Source: Gammaproteobacteria bacterium | GTDB taxonomy: Bacteria > Pseudomonadota > Gammaproteobacteria > Pseudomonadales > Pseudohongiellaceae | DNA length: 64,000 bases | Assembly (NCBI GenBank): GCA_018698975.1 | Contig: JABIPQ010000048.1 | Location: 1 to 64,000 of the forward strand | Direction of reading: 5' to 3' | Shown here: positions 36,281 through 45,692 of the stretch, in pieces | How the letters are laid out: every line of letters starts with the position of its first letter | Position numbering within the stretch: the stretch's first letter is position 1 | Notes under the pieces: model-generated | Seen by the model: only the letters and a program-made list of their open reading frames with translations | Told to the model about the DNA's origin: nothing | Database searches by the model: none | Translations under genes and position numbers: made by a program

Positions 36281-37162
36281 TTAATTACTATCAATGGCAA
36301 TATCAGCAAGCACTACTTTTTTAGAACTTTTTTTCCACATCACATTCAAAATTACACCCGCCAGTACCAAGGCCATACCAAGGTAGGTCAGAAGATTAAA
36401 ACCCTCTCCAAAAAAGATATAGCCCATGATAATTGCATAAATAATACCAGTGTAATTAACAATGGACACAGTAGAGATTTCTGCGAGCTGGTAGGAGCGC
36501 GTCATAAAATATTGTGCCACCTGGCTGGTAATACCCACCATGAACAGATAAAACCATTCAAGGCCTTCTGGTTGTACCCAGAACAGCAAGCTCCACAGGC
36601 CTGTAATAGGAAGACAGACCAGAGGGAAATATAAAATAATGACCAGAGGATGCTCACTGGTAGATAGTTTGCGCACGCAATTGTAAGCCAGGCCCATAAA
36701 CAGGCAGGTCACCAAACCAACCCCCAGGTGCAACAATGAAATTCTTGCGTCAAAACCCTGAATCACCAGAATGCCGGAGAAGCTGATGGCAAAAAACAGA
36801 AACTGCAGAGGACTGACTTTTTCCTTTACAAACCAGATGCCGATGATGGTTGTGGATATTGGGGCCAGGTAGGTGAGTGTGGATGCTGCGGCCAGAGGTA
36901 TTTCCTGAATTAGCCAGAAATTCAGTGACAGGGCCGTAACACCGGCCACACCACGCAGGATCAGCATGCCTTTGTTATGTCCCCAGATAGATACTCGCGC
37001 CCGCTTGATTCCCCAGTAACTAAGTACCACAGCGACTAGCGCGCGGAAAAAAATTATCTCCAGTGCAGGAATAGCAGGAACCAGTTTCACGAAAACGGTC
37101 ATCAGCCCAAATATAAAAGTGGCCAGGGCCATGTACCAGACACCACGAGAGGAATCAGACAT
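36281..37162 (-). CDS. EamA/DMT-family exporter
   Basis: The 293-residue protein has ten hydrophobic segments arranged as two EamA repeats. The first contains the EIIFFRALVAVVLSY pattern and the second ends with YIFFGEGFNLLTYLGMALVLAG. Members export amino acids or other small metabolites; the substrate cannot be read. It begins about 105 bases downstream of the TonB receptor gene on the same strand. Confidence 0.88.
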   Translation of the reverse strand: MSDSSRGVWYMALATFIFGLMTVFVKLVPAIPALEIIFFRALVAVVLSYWGIKRARVSIWGHNKGMLILRGVAGVTALSLNFWLIQEIPLAAASTLTYLAPISTTIIGIWFVKEKVSPLQFLFFAISFSGILVIQGFDARISLLHLGVGLVTCLFMGLAYNCVRKLSTSEHPLVIILYFPLVCLPITGLWSLLFWVQPEGLEWFYLFMVGITSQVAQYFMTRSYQLAEISTVSIVNYTGIIYAIIMGYIFFGEGFNLLTYLGMALVLAGVILNVMWKKSSKKVVLADIAIDSN

Positions 37163-37266
37163 AAATGTTTTTTAGCGGGGAAAAAGAAAGGCGGATTGTA
37201 CGTAACCCGCTTTGTTTAGGCAAAGCGTTAAGGCGCTGGCCAGATCTATGAAAATGCAGCTCTCTT

Positions 37267-39492
37267 TCAGAAGCGCATTCTGGCACCCATTGCCGCAGTG
37301 CGCGCCTTGTTTGGTCTTGCCCCATAGGGATGACGCCCCAATATATCACTCTCATCGCCAAGATTTTCCACTCGGGCAAATATATTAAGCCTGTCGTTCA
37401 ATTGGTAGTTGGCCGAGAGATCTATTGTCAGGGAGTTATCTGTTTGCTCTGCTTCGCTACAGGAAGCCCTGACGCAAACTTCATCAACATAGTTAGCGCT
37501 CAGAGTCAGTCCCCAGATCATGGTTTCATAACCCAGTGAGAAGCGATACTGATTTTCAGGGATATAGGGGATTGGATCACCAGCACTGACATCACCAAAA
37601 AATGCCGTATCAGCAACATCAGTATCAAATTCACCATCGATCCAGGTATAAGTCAGCATAAAGGGTATAGAGATATCAGAAGTCTTGCTTAAATCTGCGC
37701 TAAGCAGAAATTCCAGACCGTTTACAGTGGCAGCGTCGCCATTAAAGGCATCGCCGATAATACAATCAGTTCCTGAAGAAGCGGTACAAACACCAAGCAG
37801 GTTTTCATAATCACTGTGGAACCAGATAGCTTCTGTGCTGATTGAGGCATTTGAAAAGCGAAATCCCATTTCATAATTAATCGCTTGCTCTTCATCTACG
37901 CCCGGAGAATTGGATGGTGTCGCAAACCCTTTATGAACACCCCCCAAAACTGTCAGACTGTCATTAACCCTGTAGCTGGCACCAATCCCCGGCAACAATA
38001 CTTGCACATTATTTTCGCGTCCATCTCGATAGTCACGCTGTACCCCGCCATTAAAACGCGTGCGGCCAAGTTCAATATCTTCATAACGCAAACCCGGAGT
38101 AATTAACCAGTTCCCCCATTCAATACGATCATAAACATGAACTGCCAACGCCTGGGCCTCCTGAATTCTGTTTCCGGCGGCACCCAGCACACCAACATCA
38201 TTTAATACAAGCGCACCATTTAACTGCTGGTATGAAGAATCATATTGCAAACGATCTTCTTCATCCCGATGCAGGCGCACTCCTGCTTGCAAACTGTGAG
38301 AGCTGGCGCCTATGTCGCCATCAAGATTCAAGCCGAACTGAACTCCTCTGGAAAAATATTCACGATTGTTGGCGCGCACATCGATACTGCCAACAGGTGT
38401 ATCAAGTGTGCCATCAAGAATGGACTGCAATTGATCACTTGTGAAACCATCCCGACTATTACCCTGGTTGATGTCATTGATTATATTGCCCCAGCCAACC
38501 CGGCTCAGAGAGTCCGCATCTGTACTGCCATCCAGGTCGAGCCCTTCAGTCTTATACCAACTGCGGGCATGCTCATTATTGTATGCTGTTGCACTGAGCC
38601 TGAGATTTTCAGTCGCATTAAATTCGTAACGCAGGATTACCTGTTCGTGCTCGGTATTAATATTGTCCAGATCAGATATCCCATAGCGACGATAGGCATC
38701 TGCTGTAAAATCCGCATCAGTCAAACCAAGATAGCTCTGATTTGAATCCTGCTGCGCAAGTTGCAGCTTCAACTCCATCTTATGGCGAGAATCCTGTGGC
38801 GCCCAGGCAAGTTTCACTGTGTAGTCCTCTACATCCAGACCCGTATCATTATTACTACGGTCAATAGTCTGGAAGCCATCAGACTGCCATTGGTGCGTTT
38901 CCACCAAAAATCCAAAGCCATCTGCATTATAGCCACCATAAGTGGCATGCACGCGATAGGTTGAATCCTCTGCCCTTTCCAAAAGAAGGTTACCCTGGGC
39001 CATGCGTGGAATCGGTGTCGAAATCATGTTCAGTGCACCACCGATAGTATAGGGACCCTGAGTAATCGCAGCAGGTCCTTTAACTACTTCAAAACCTGCA
39101 AAACGACCAGCCGTAGGGAAGTAATAAGCGGATGAGGCGGCATAAGGTGCGGGTGCTATCAATACATTATCTTCCAACAGCGTTATTCGACTGGAACGCT
39201 CAGTGGTCACTCCACGAATACTGATATTGGGTCTGAGTCCATAACCGTCTTCCAACTGGATAGAAACCCCGGGGATTTCCCGAGCAATTCGCTGCACATC
39301 AGAATAGGCAAAAGTCGCCAGTTGATCACTGTCAATATAATGTGCAGAACCTGGCAAACGTTCAATACGTTCTCTACCACCAGTAATCAGAATTTCTTCA
39401 AAAACAGGAGTTGATGTGTTTTGTGCCAATGCAGGCCAGGTCCCGGCAATTGTTACCGACAGCACTAAGCGGGAAATGGTTTTGACTTTCAT
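37267..39492 (-). CDS. TonB-dependent receptor (FecA-like)
   Basis: The 741-residue outer membrane receptor has a signal peptide (about 1-23), a plug domain (about 35-150) with REIPGVSIQLEDGYGLRPN and NISIRGV, and a beta-barrel ending in aromatic GARMRF. It has features of ferric-citrate-type (FecA) receptors. A good Fur box lies 64 bases upstream (39556-39574), so it should be induced by iron starvation. No FecIR-type regulator or inner membrane transporter is adjacent, so the ligand stays open. Confidence 0.9.
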   Translation of the reverse strand: MKVKTISRLVLSVTIAGTWPALAQNTSTPVFEEILITGGRERIERLPGSAHYIDSDQLATFAYSDVQRIAREIPGVSIQLEDGYGLRPNISIRGVTTERSSRITLLEDNVLIAPAPYAASSAYYFPTAGRFAGFEVVKGPAAITQGPYTIGGALNMISTPIPRMAQGNLLLERAEDSTYRVHATYGGYNADGFGFLVETHQWQSDGFQTIDRSNNDTGLDVEDYTVKLAWAPQDSRHKMELKLQLAQQDSNQSYLGLTDADFTADAYRRYGISDLDNINTEHEQVILRYEFNATENLRLSATAYNNEHARSWYKTEGLDLDGSTDADSLSRVGWGNIINDINQGNSRDGFTSDQLQSILDGTLDTPVGSIDVRANNREYFSRGVQFGLNLDGDIGASSHSLQAGVRLHRDEEDRLQYDSSYQQLNGALVLNDVGVLGAAGNRIQEAQALAVHVYDRIEWGNWLITPGLRYEDIELGRTRFNGGVQRDYRDGRENNVQVLLPGIGASYRVNDSLTVLGGVHKGFATPSNSPGVDEEQAINYEMGFRFSNASISTEAIWFHSDYENLLGVCTASSGTDCIIGDAFNGDAATVNGLEFLLSADLSKTSDISIPFMLTYTWIDGEFDTDVADTAFFGDVSAGDPIPYIPENQYRFSLGYETMIWGLTLSANYVDEVCVRASCSEAEQTDNSLTIDLSANYQLNDRLNIFARVENLGDESDILGRHPYGARPNKARTAAMGARMRF

Positions 39493-39555
39493 CAGTTTTA
39501 AAACTCCGGAATTACTGACATCACTTGATATCTACTTCTTTGGGAGTATTTTAAT

Positions 39556-39574
39556 CTTAATGAGAATCGTTATC
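39556..39574 (-). promoter_or_regulatory. Fur box upstream of the TonB receptor
   Basis: The 19-bp site matches the Fur consensus at 15 of 19 positions and contains AATGAGAATCGTTATC. It lies in the promoter region of the receptor gene. Confidence 0.82.
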
Positions 39575-39616
39575 AACAGCATTTGCATTATATCCTGGCT
39601 TATTTATACCAGGAAC

Positions 39617-39652
39617 AAAAAAGCCGGGATGATCAATCAGCCCGGCTTTTAT
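39617..39652 (-). terminator. Terminator after grxD
   Basis: A 10-bp stem (AAAAGCCGGG / CCCGGCTTTT) with a 12-base loop and flanking A/T runs ends the grxD transcript ahead of the receptor promoter. Confidence 0.85.
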
Positions 39653-39680
39653 TAAATTCAAAATATTGTACTGAGGTAAT

Positions 39681-40040
39681 TTAACCTTCGCTTTGCTCCT
39701 GCGTTTCGCCACGACTGGCTGCAGATTCATCCAGCAAGGTTTTCAGCTCGCCCTTCTCGTACATGTCGGTCATGATGTCACAGCCACCAACAAGTTCTCC
39801 ATCCACAAACAACTGCGGGAAGGTTGGCCAGTCAGACACTTTTGGCAGATTGGCGCGAATATCCGGATTGCTGAGAATATCCACGTAGGCAAATTTCTGG
39901 CCGCAGGCCATCAGCATCTGGGTAGACTGCGCTGAGAAGCCACACTGTGGCGCATTAGGATTACCCTTCATATAAAGGATGATGGGATTGTTGTTGATTT
40001 GGTCTTTGATGATGCCTTCGATGGATGCTTCGGTGCTCAT
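39681..40040 (-). CDS. grxD: Monothiol glutaredoxin
   Basis: The 119-residue protein has the monothiol active site CGFS in MKGNPNAPQCGFSAQ, followed by WPTFPQLFVDGELVGGCDI. The family carries a 2Fe-2S cluster with glutathione and delivers it in iron-sulfur assembly. Its location near Fur-controlled genes fits iron homeostasis. The C-terminus has a short acidic tail (GETQEQSEG). Confidence 0.95.
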   Translation of the reverse strand: MSTEASIEGIIKDQINNNPIILYMKGNPNAPQCGFSAQSTQMLMACGQKFAYVDILSNPDIRANLPKVSDWPTFPQLFVDGELVGGCDIMTDMYEKGELKTLLDESAASRGETQEQSEG

Positions 40041-40172
40041 GGATATTCCTGAAATAGATAAATGGAAGTTAGATGTATAGCTTTAGTGGGTACATTTTAC
40101 CCGATTTCAATGACAACCGCAGGAAAATACGACACGAATTTAGAGTATAAAAACCCTTTAATAGATAGGGCT

Positions 40173-41741
40173 TTATTGCTTGCCCCAACCTCCCCCTCCC
40201 GGGGTTGCGATGCTTAGTAGATCACTGCTATCGACAAACAAAGAGGCTTTTCCGGGTAAGGCTTTGCCATTTAAAAAGTTCTCTCCTGGCTTTCCTGGCT
40301 CACCACCCTGCAAGCCCCAGGGAGCATGAGTACGTCGTTCAGTAAGCAAACTAAGTTGCGCAGGAGCCAGAAATTCATATTCCCGCACGAGTCCATCACC
40401 ACCCTGATGAAGCCCTTTACCGCCACTGTTATCCCTTATGGCATAACGATTAACACGAATGGGGTAATGCATTTCAAGACTTTCGACCGGGGTGTTCAGC
40501 GTATTGGTCATATGGGAATGCCTGGCACTGAGTCCATCAAAATATGGCCCTGCACCATGCCCGCCAGCTAAAGTCTCATAATAATCCCAACTGTCATTTG
40601 CCCCGTCCTGCCCCCTGTGTCCCATGGCAATATTATTCATACTGCCCTGGCTGGCTGCGGGAATTCTCTCTGGCAAGGCTTTTTCCAGTGCACCCAAAAC
40701 CACATCGACAATGCGTGTTGAGGTTTCCACATTGCCAGCTGCCACCGCAGCTGGATGACATGCATTCACCAGCGAGCCTGAAGGCGCTTTTATTTCAATG
40801 GGACTGAACAGTCCGGCACAGGCTGGTGCGTAGCTGGGCATGAGACAACGAAATACATAGTAGACCGCGGCAGCGACGACTGGCAGTGGGCAGTTAATAT
40901 TGCCCGCGACCTGATCACTGGTGCCGGTAAAGTCTACAACTATGGCTTGTTTACTAATCTTCAGTTTTACCCGAATAGGAATGTCTTTTTCGCCAAGTCC
41001 ATCATCATCCATAAAATCTTCAAATTCAAAACACCCTTCCGGAATAGTATCCAGGCAAGCGTGGGCAACACGTTCACCATATTCATTAAGTTCAAGCAGT
41101 CCTACTTTATAAGGCATTAATCCCAGCTGTCTGATCAATTCCTGCATACGTAAAACGCCGGTGCGCACTGAGCTGACCTGAGCGGCAAAATCACCATCGA
41201 GACTCGTTGCATTTTTCTGTCCATGCACTGACGCCAATGCTTGCCAGACAGTCTTATTCAGCTCCCCCTGTTTTATTAATAGTTGCGGAGAAATAATGAT
41301 GCCTTCTTCTTCCAGCTTGCTGGTTATTGGCATTGAGCCAGGTGAGTCTGAACCAATATTGGCATGATGCGCGCGATTCACTGCAAAGGCTGCCAGCTCC
41401 CCATCCACAAACACCGGAGCAACAATAGTTACATCCGGTAAATGCGTCCCGCCAAGATAGGGGTCATTCAAGACCAGCACGTCACCGGCTGCCCATTCGA
41501 AATGTCCTACTATGTCGGCCATTGCAAAGGCCATACTTCCCAGGTGCACCGGAATATGTGCAGCTTGCGCGCACAGTAGCCCTTGCTTATCAAACAGGGC
41601 GCAGGAAAAATCCAGACGATCCTTGATATTGGGTGAAAAAGCCGTGCGTTGCAGCACTACGCCCATTTCATCGCAAACGGCTTCCATGCGACTGACGAAT
41701 AAACTGAGTTCAATTGGATTCATGAGTCGATTATATGACAT
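40173..41741 (-). CDS. HyuB-type hydantoinase/oxoprolinase B subunit
   Basis: The 522-residue protein matches the B subunit of ATP-dependent hydantoinases/oxoprolinases. It has SPNIKDRLDFSCALFD, ILVLNDPYLGGTHLPD-type (VLVLNDPYLGG) and the C-terminal SLLTERRTHAPWGLQGG. These enzymes normally need the A subunit (HyuA), which is not present. An in-frame ATG at 41723 is an alternative start. A TATAAT at 41730-41735 would place the transcript start almost on it, suggesting a possible leaderless message. Confidence 0.85.
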   Translation of the reverse strand: MSYNRLMNPIELSLFVSRMEAVCDEMGVVLQRTAFSPNIKDRLDFSCALFDKQGLLCAQAAHIPVHLGSMAFAMADIVGHFEWAAGDVLVLNDPYLGGTHLPDVTIVAPVFVDGELAAFAVNRAHHANIGSDSPGSMPITSKLEEEGIIISPQLLIKQGELNKTVWQALASVHGQKNATSLDGDFAAQVSSVRTGVLRMQELIRQLGLMPYKVGLLELNEYGERVAHACLDTIPEGCFEFEDFMDDDGLGEKDIPIRVKLKISKQAIVVDFTGTSDQVAGNINCPLPVVAAAVYYVFRCLMPSYAPACAGLFSPIEIKAPSGSLVNACHPAAVAAGNVETSTRIVDVVLGALEKALPERIPAASQGSMNNIAMGHRGQDGANDSWDYYETLAGGHGAGPYFDGLSARHSHMTNTLNTPVESLEMHYPIRVNRYAIRDNSGGKGLHQGGDGLVREYEFLAPAQLSLLTERRTHAPWGLQGGEPGKPGENFLNGKALPGKASLFVDSSDLLSIATPGGGGWGKQ

Positions 41742-41768
41742 ATGAGGAAAAGCGCGTCAGACTAGAGA

Positions 41769-41847
41769 TACAAGGTGCAAGTTGAAAGTGAATTAATTGC
41801 TGATTCTGAACCTTGCCCACTTGTACCTTGTAACTTGTAACTTGTAC
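41769..41847. repeat. Inverted and direct heptad repeats (intergenic)
   Basis: The run at 41819-41846 reads ACTTGTA, CCTTGTA, ACTTGTA, ACTTGTA. An inverted copy at 41769-41782 (TACAAGGTGCAAGT) pairs with 41819-41832 with one mismatch, so the spacer between divergent hyuB and argD can form a 14-bp hairpin with a 36-base loop. Confidence 0.75.
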
Positions 41848-41918
41848 CCCCTTTCATTAGAATTCTCGCCTTTCCCGGGTAGCTTTGGCTGCCCTTTTCG
41901 TTTCTGGGGATAGTGAAA

Positions 41919-43118
41919 ATGAAAGATACACATGCCGTGATGAATACCTATAACCGGATTCCGGTGGATTTTGTGCGCGGTGAAGGTTCCTGGCTATATG
42001 ACACTGATGACAATAAATATCTCGACGCCATCAGCGGCATTGCCGTGTGCGCACTTGGCCACAACCATCCCGGTTTTATCAAGGCGGTTCAGGAACAAGT
42101 AGCAAAGCTGGTCCATACATCTAACCTTTATGGCATTCCCCTGCAGGAAGAACTCGCTCAAAAGCTGTGCCAGGCTTCCGGCATGGACAGTGTCTTTTTC
42201 TGTAATTCAGGGGCTGAAGCCAATGAAGCGGCCATTAAAATGGCGCGCATGTATGGACACAGTAAAAATATTGACCTCCCTGGCATCATCGTTATGGAAG
42301 GCGCCTTTCATGGCCGCACCATGGGCGCCCTCACAGCGACCCACAGCAACCGTCATCAGGGAGGCTTTGCCCCTTTTCTGGATGGCTTTTACCGGGTCCC
42401 TTTTAATGACATTCCTGCTGTTGAAGAATGCATCAAAAACAATCCCAATATTGTGGCTGTGCTGGTTGAACCAATTCAAGGTGAAGGCGGCATCTGCATC
42501 CCGGTTTCTGATTACCTGAGCAAGTTGCGCAGCATTTGTGACGACAATGAGATGTTGTTGATGCTGGATGAAGTGCAGACCGGCAATGGCAGAACCGGCA
42601 AGTATTTTGCCTACCAGCATAATAATATTTTGCCCGACGTGCTCTCTACTGCCAAAGGCCTGGGCAACGGCTTCCCCATCGGTGCCTGTCTCGCCAGTGG
42701 CAAAGCTGCAGAAATTTTTCAACCCGGACATCATGCCACCACCTTTGGTGGAAGCCCGCTGGCTTGTGCTGCAGCGCTAGCAGTATATGAAGCCATAGTG
42801 GCAGAAGATCTGCTAGCTAATGCCTGCGTGCAGGGTGACCGAATAAAATTCGGCTTAAGTATGCAACTGCAAAGCAGCCCGCATGTTGTCGCCATTCGCG
42901 GCAGCGGCCTGATGATTGGCGTTGAAATCAACCGGCCCTGTGCAGAACTGGTCGCTCAGGCACGAGACAAGGGCGTATTAATTAATGTGGCATCAGGCAA
43001 TGTTGTCAGACTGGTACCGCCATTGAATATCAATGAAGAAGAAAGCGATTTCATCATAGAAACCATCAGTGACCTTATTAAGGGCCAGTCGGTGGGGTCG
43101 CCGGGAGAAACACAATGA
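41919..43118 (+). CDS. argD: Acetylornithine aminotransferase
   Basis: ArgD transfers the amino group from glutamate to N-acetylglutamate semialdehyde in arginine synthesis, and often also acts in lysine synthesis. From ATG 41919 (GGGGA 8 bases upstream) the protein has 399 residues. It has [29 protein letters not shown] and the PLP lysine K246 in STAKGLGNG. The GTG two codons upstream is less well placed. The stop overlaps argF by 4 bases. Confidence 0.95.
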   Translation: MKDTHAVMNTYNRIPVDFVRGEGSWLYDTDDNKYLDAISGIAVCALGHNHPGFIKAVQEQVAKLVHTSNLYGIPLQEELAQKLCQASGMDSVFFCNSGAEANEAAIKMARMYGHSKNIDLPGIIVMEGAFHGRTMGALTATHSNRHQGGFAPFLDGFYRVPFNDIPAVEECIKNNPNIVAVLVEPIQGEGGICIPVSDYLSKLRSICDDNEMLLMLDEVQTGNGRTGKYFAYQHNNILPDVLSTAKGLGNGFPIGACLASGKAAEIFQPGHHATTFGGSPLACAAALAVYEAIVAEDLLANACVQGDRIKFGLSMQLQSSPHVVAIRGSGLMIGVEINRPCAELVAQARDKGVLINVASGNVVRLVPPLNINEEESDFIIETISDLIKGQSVGSPGETQ

Positions 43119-44017
43119 GTACAAGACATTTCCTGAGCCTGCTCGATTTGAACCGGCAAGAACTCAGGGACATAATAGGCAGAGCAATTGAGCTGAAAAG
43201 TTTTCAGGTCCAGGGAACATCCCATGAGCTGTTGAAAAATAAAGTCCTGGCAATGATCTTTGAAAAGTCCTCTACCCGCACCCGTGTATCTTTTGAAGCC
43301 GGCATGGAGCAAATGGGGGGATCAGCCATCTTCCTTTCCCCTCAGGATACCCAGCTAGGCAGAGGCGAACCGGTGGAAGATACTGCTCGCGTCCTCTCCA
43401 GAATGGTAGATGCCATCATGGTGCGTACTTTTGAGCATGAAAAAATTCAACGTATAGCCGATTTCTCCACTGTGCCGGTAATCAATGCTCTCACCGATGA
43501 CTATCACCCCTGTCAGTTACTGGCCGATATGCAAACTTATCAGGAGCACCGTGGAGATATCCAGGGTAAGACCGTGGCCTGGATCGGCGATGGCAACAAT
43601 ATGTGCCATTCCTATATTAATGCGGCCAGACTTCTTGATTTTGAACTTGTGGTGGCCTGTCCTGAGGGCTATGAACCAATGCCTTCTCTCGTTGAGTCCA
43701 ATAAAGACCGCGTCAAAATTGTAAGAACTCCAGAGCAAGCGCTGCCAGGAGCCTCACTGGTCAGCACTGATGTGTGGGCTTCAATGGGCCAGGAAGATGA
43801 AAGATTAAGACGCATGAAAGACTTTGAAGGTTTTGAAGTAAGCCTGGAACTGATGAGTATTGCCTCAGAAGATGCCCTGTTTATGCATTGCCTGCCGGCT
43901 CACCGCGGTGAAGAAGTCAGTGCTAATGTTATTGATGCGCCAGATTCCGTTGTTTGGGAACAGGCAGAAAACCGCCTGCATGCCCAGAAAGCCCTGCTTG
44001 AATTTCTCATGTGCTAA
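43115..44017 (+). CDS. argF: Ornithine carbamoyltransferase
   Basis: ArgF makes citrulline from ornithine and carbamoyl phosphate. The 300-residue protein has the carbamoyl-phosphate motif [10 protein letters not shown] and the ornithine-side motifs DDYHPCQ and [11 protein letters not shown]. It overlaps argD (ATGA) and feeds ArgG at 25525. This is the short anabolic type. Confidence 0.97.
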   Translation: MSTRHFLSLLDLNRQELRDIIGRAIELKSFQVQGTSHELLKNKVLAMIFEKSSTRTRVSFEAGMEQMGGSAIFLSPQDTQLGRGEPVEDTARVLSRMVDAIMVRTFEHEKIQRIADFSTVPVINALTDDYHPCQLLADMQTYQEHRGDIQGKTVAWIGDGNNMCHSYINAARLLDFELVVACPEGYEPMPSLVESNKDRVKIVRTPEQALPGASLVSTDVWASMGQEDERLRRMKDFEGFEVSLELMSIASEDALFMHCLPAHRGEEVSANVIDAPDSVVWEQAENRLHAQKALLEFLMC

Positions 44018-44041
44018 AGTGAATATTCGATGTAATCAGGC

Positions 44042-44782
44042 ATGGCCACTGACATGAACTCTTTGCTGGAAGTCCGCAATATTAACTGCCGTTATGATGA
44101 CCAGGTCATCATCGAAGACCTGAGTTTCATGGTCGGACAGCATCAGATTGTCAGCCTGTTGGGACCAAGTGGTTGCGGCAAGACCACAGCCCTGCGTGCC
44201 ATTGCCGGCCTGGAAAATATTTATGCCGGCCAAATCCTTCTTGATGATAAGATCTTGAGCACATCAGCGAGCCTTTTGCCTCCAGAGCAACGTCATATCG
44301 GGATGGTGTTTCAGGATTACGCCTTATTTCCCCATCTTAGTGTCTCCAGAAACATTGCTTTTGGCTTACATGGTCGCGACAAGGCAGAAACCGCTGAAAT
44401 CGTTCAACAGCTCCTGACTCTGGTCCACCTGGAAAAGCATGCAGATAAATATCCTCACCAGCTGTCTGGTGGCCAACAGCAACGTGTCGCACTTGCCAGA
44501 GCTTTGGCACCGGATCCTAAACTGCTGTTGATGGATGAACCGTTTTCCAACCTTGACAGTGAAATGCGCAAAAACCTGAGCCGGGAAGTTCGTGAAATTC
44601 TCATTGCACGTAAAATCAGCGCAATACTGGTGACCCATGATCAGGATGAAGCCTTTACTGTTGCCGATGAAACCGGCGTGATGCTCGAAGGAAGTCTGCA
44701 GCAATGGGGAACTGCGGAGCAATTAATGGAAAATCCTGCCAATGACTTTATTGCCCGTTTTATTGGACAAAGTTCCTCTTAA
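44042..44782 (+). CDS. Orphan ABC ATPase (FbpC/iron(III)-type)
   Basis: The 246-residue protein has Walker A GPSGCGKTT, the Q-loop MVFQDYALFPHLSV, signature LSGGQQQR, Walker B LLLMDEPFSNLD and the H-loop LVTHDQDEAF. It resembles ATPases of ferric-ion or spermidine/putrescine importers, but lacks the full C-terminal regulatory domain. No permease or binding protein is adjacent. It starts 24 bases after argF, so it is probably co-transcribed with the arginine genes. Confidence 0.85.
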   Translation: MATDMNSLLEVRNINCRYDDQVIIEDLSFMVGQHQIVSLLGPSGCGKTTALRAIAGLENIYAGQILLDDKILSTSASLLPPEQRHIGMVFQDYALFPHLSVSRNIAFGLHGRDKAETAEIVQQLLTLVHLEKHADKYPHQLSGGQQQRVALARALAPDPKLLLMDEPFSNLDSEMRKNLSREVREILIARKISAILVTHDQDEAFTVADETGVMLEGSLQQWGTAEQLMENPANDFIARFIGQSSS

Positions 44783-45065
44783 AATCACTCTGCCAACAAA
44801 ATTCCCTAAACACTACATATAGTATTTGTCTTTTTTGCTTTTTTTGCCCCATATTGCCCCATAAGCGGGCACCCCAATACGCCCTTTAAGTGAAAATAAC
44901 ATCTGATTAGCCCGAAAGCCCCGTTTTTCAAGGCATCTTTGCAACTGCAACCGGAATCCTGAAGACAGCTCTCCCTGCTCAGTCCTGCTCACTGTTGATG
45001 CAATGTCACACCAGGCCCCGCAAGCACTGAAAACAATACCTGTTAATACCCACTCTATACACAAT

Positions 45066-45074
45066 TTATCCACA
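45066..45074 (+). promoter_or_regulatory. DnaA box (TTATCCACA)
   Basis: An exact consensus DnaA box lies 30 bases upstream of the candidate nrd -35 element. A second exact copy is at 45403-45411. DnaA sites upstream of nrdAB are known in Escherichia coli, where they link nucleotide reduction to replication. Confidence 0.75.
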
Positions 45075-45111
45075 TGAATTTCACACATTATTGACTTGCA
45101 TCCGGGAAAAT

Positions 45112-45158
45112 ATACCTGATATAGTGGCCTAACAATATTTTTACACCATATATTGTGC
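45112..45158. promoter_or_regulatory. NrdR box pair, 31-bp spacing
   Basis: The downstream box ACACCATATATTGTGC (45143-45158) matches 14 of 16 positions of the NrdR palindrome. The upstream one (45112-45127) is weaker and covers the -10. They are exactly 31 bp apart, three helical turns, as expected for cooperative NrdR binding. Confidence 0.78.
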
Positions 45159-45402
45159 TTTTACGATCTTTTGACTAGTATTTAAATAGGCAAGAAGAGG
45201 GTTAAAAATCCAATAACAACCACAGCTTAGCTTATCAAGTTAAGGTAAGTTGAAAAACCAGATATAGAAGTGATATCGAAGTACAGAGGATGAAGTAAAT
45301 CAGGGCTGCAGAACATGCCAAGGCTTTTTTTGTCATTTTCAGGCGCTACAGGGCTTTAAAACCGTGATTTGCTGATTATTCACCCCCCTCTCTACAGATG
45401 GT

Positions 45403-45411
45403 TTATCCACA
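45403..45411 (+). promoter_or_regulatory. DnaA box (TTATCCACA)
   Basis: A second exact DnaA consensus lies 45 bases before the third good NrdR site (45456-45471). Confidence 0.72.
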
Positions 45412-45455
45412 GGCTACTGTGAGCTTTAAAACAGAGCCAGGTGGATTTCGTCAAA

Positions 45456-45471
45456 ACACTACATCTTGTGT
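45456..45471. promoter_or_regulatory. Additional NrdR box
   Basis: ACACTACATCTTGTGT is nearly palindromic and close to the NrdR consensus. It stands alone, 222 bases before the nrdA start. A similar site (44810-44825) follows the end of the upstream ABC gene. Confidence 0.6.
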
Positions 45472-45692
45472 TTACGAATTCAACATAAAAGCGCCCTTAA
45501 ACGGTGAAACATACCGGGAACGGCAGGAAGAAAAGTCAGTAAAAGCGTTACTAAAGGCCTTACTAGAAGCATTACAAGAAGAAAAGAAGCGCCAATGCAG
45601 AATTTACAGGTATAAGCAGTAATACCGCAAAACAAACGACACCAGAAAAATAATAAATAACTAATAATTAAAAAGATTATCCGGAGCCATCA

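Larger units (their letters stand above)
44783..45692. promoter_or_regulatory. Large nrdAB control region
   Basis: This 910-base stretch carries no convincing gene. It holds four NrdR-like sites (44810-44825, 45112-45127, 45143-45158, 45456-45471) and two perfect DnaA boxes (45066-45074 and 45403-45411). A candidate promoter has TTGCAT at 45096-45101 and TATAGT at 45120-45125 with an 18-base spacer. The promoter overlaps the central NrdR pair. The two short open frames in it (44813-45088 minus and 45398-45622 plus) look fortuitous. Confidence 0.72.

Noticed and set aside
44813-45088. 91-codon minus-strand frame in the nrd control region
   Set aside because: It contains a DnaA box, shows no domain, and starts without a ribosome site.
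45398-45622. 74-codon open frame upstream of nrdA
   Set aside because: It overlaps a DnaA box and an NrdR box, has no ribosome site, and its tail is a simple Lys/Glu/Leu repeat; regulatory DNA is a better reading.
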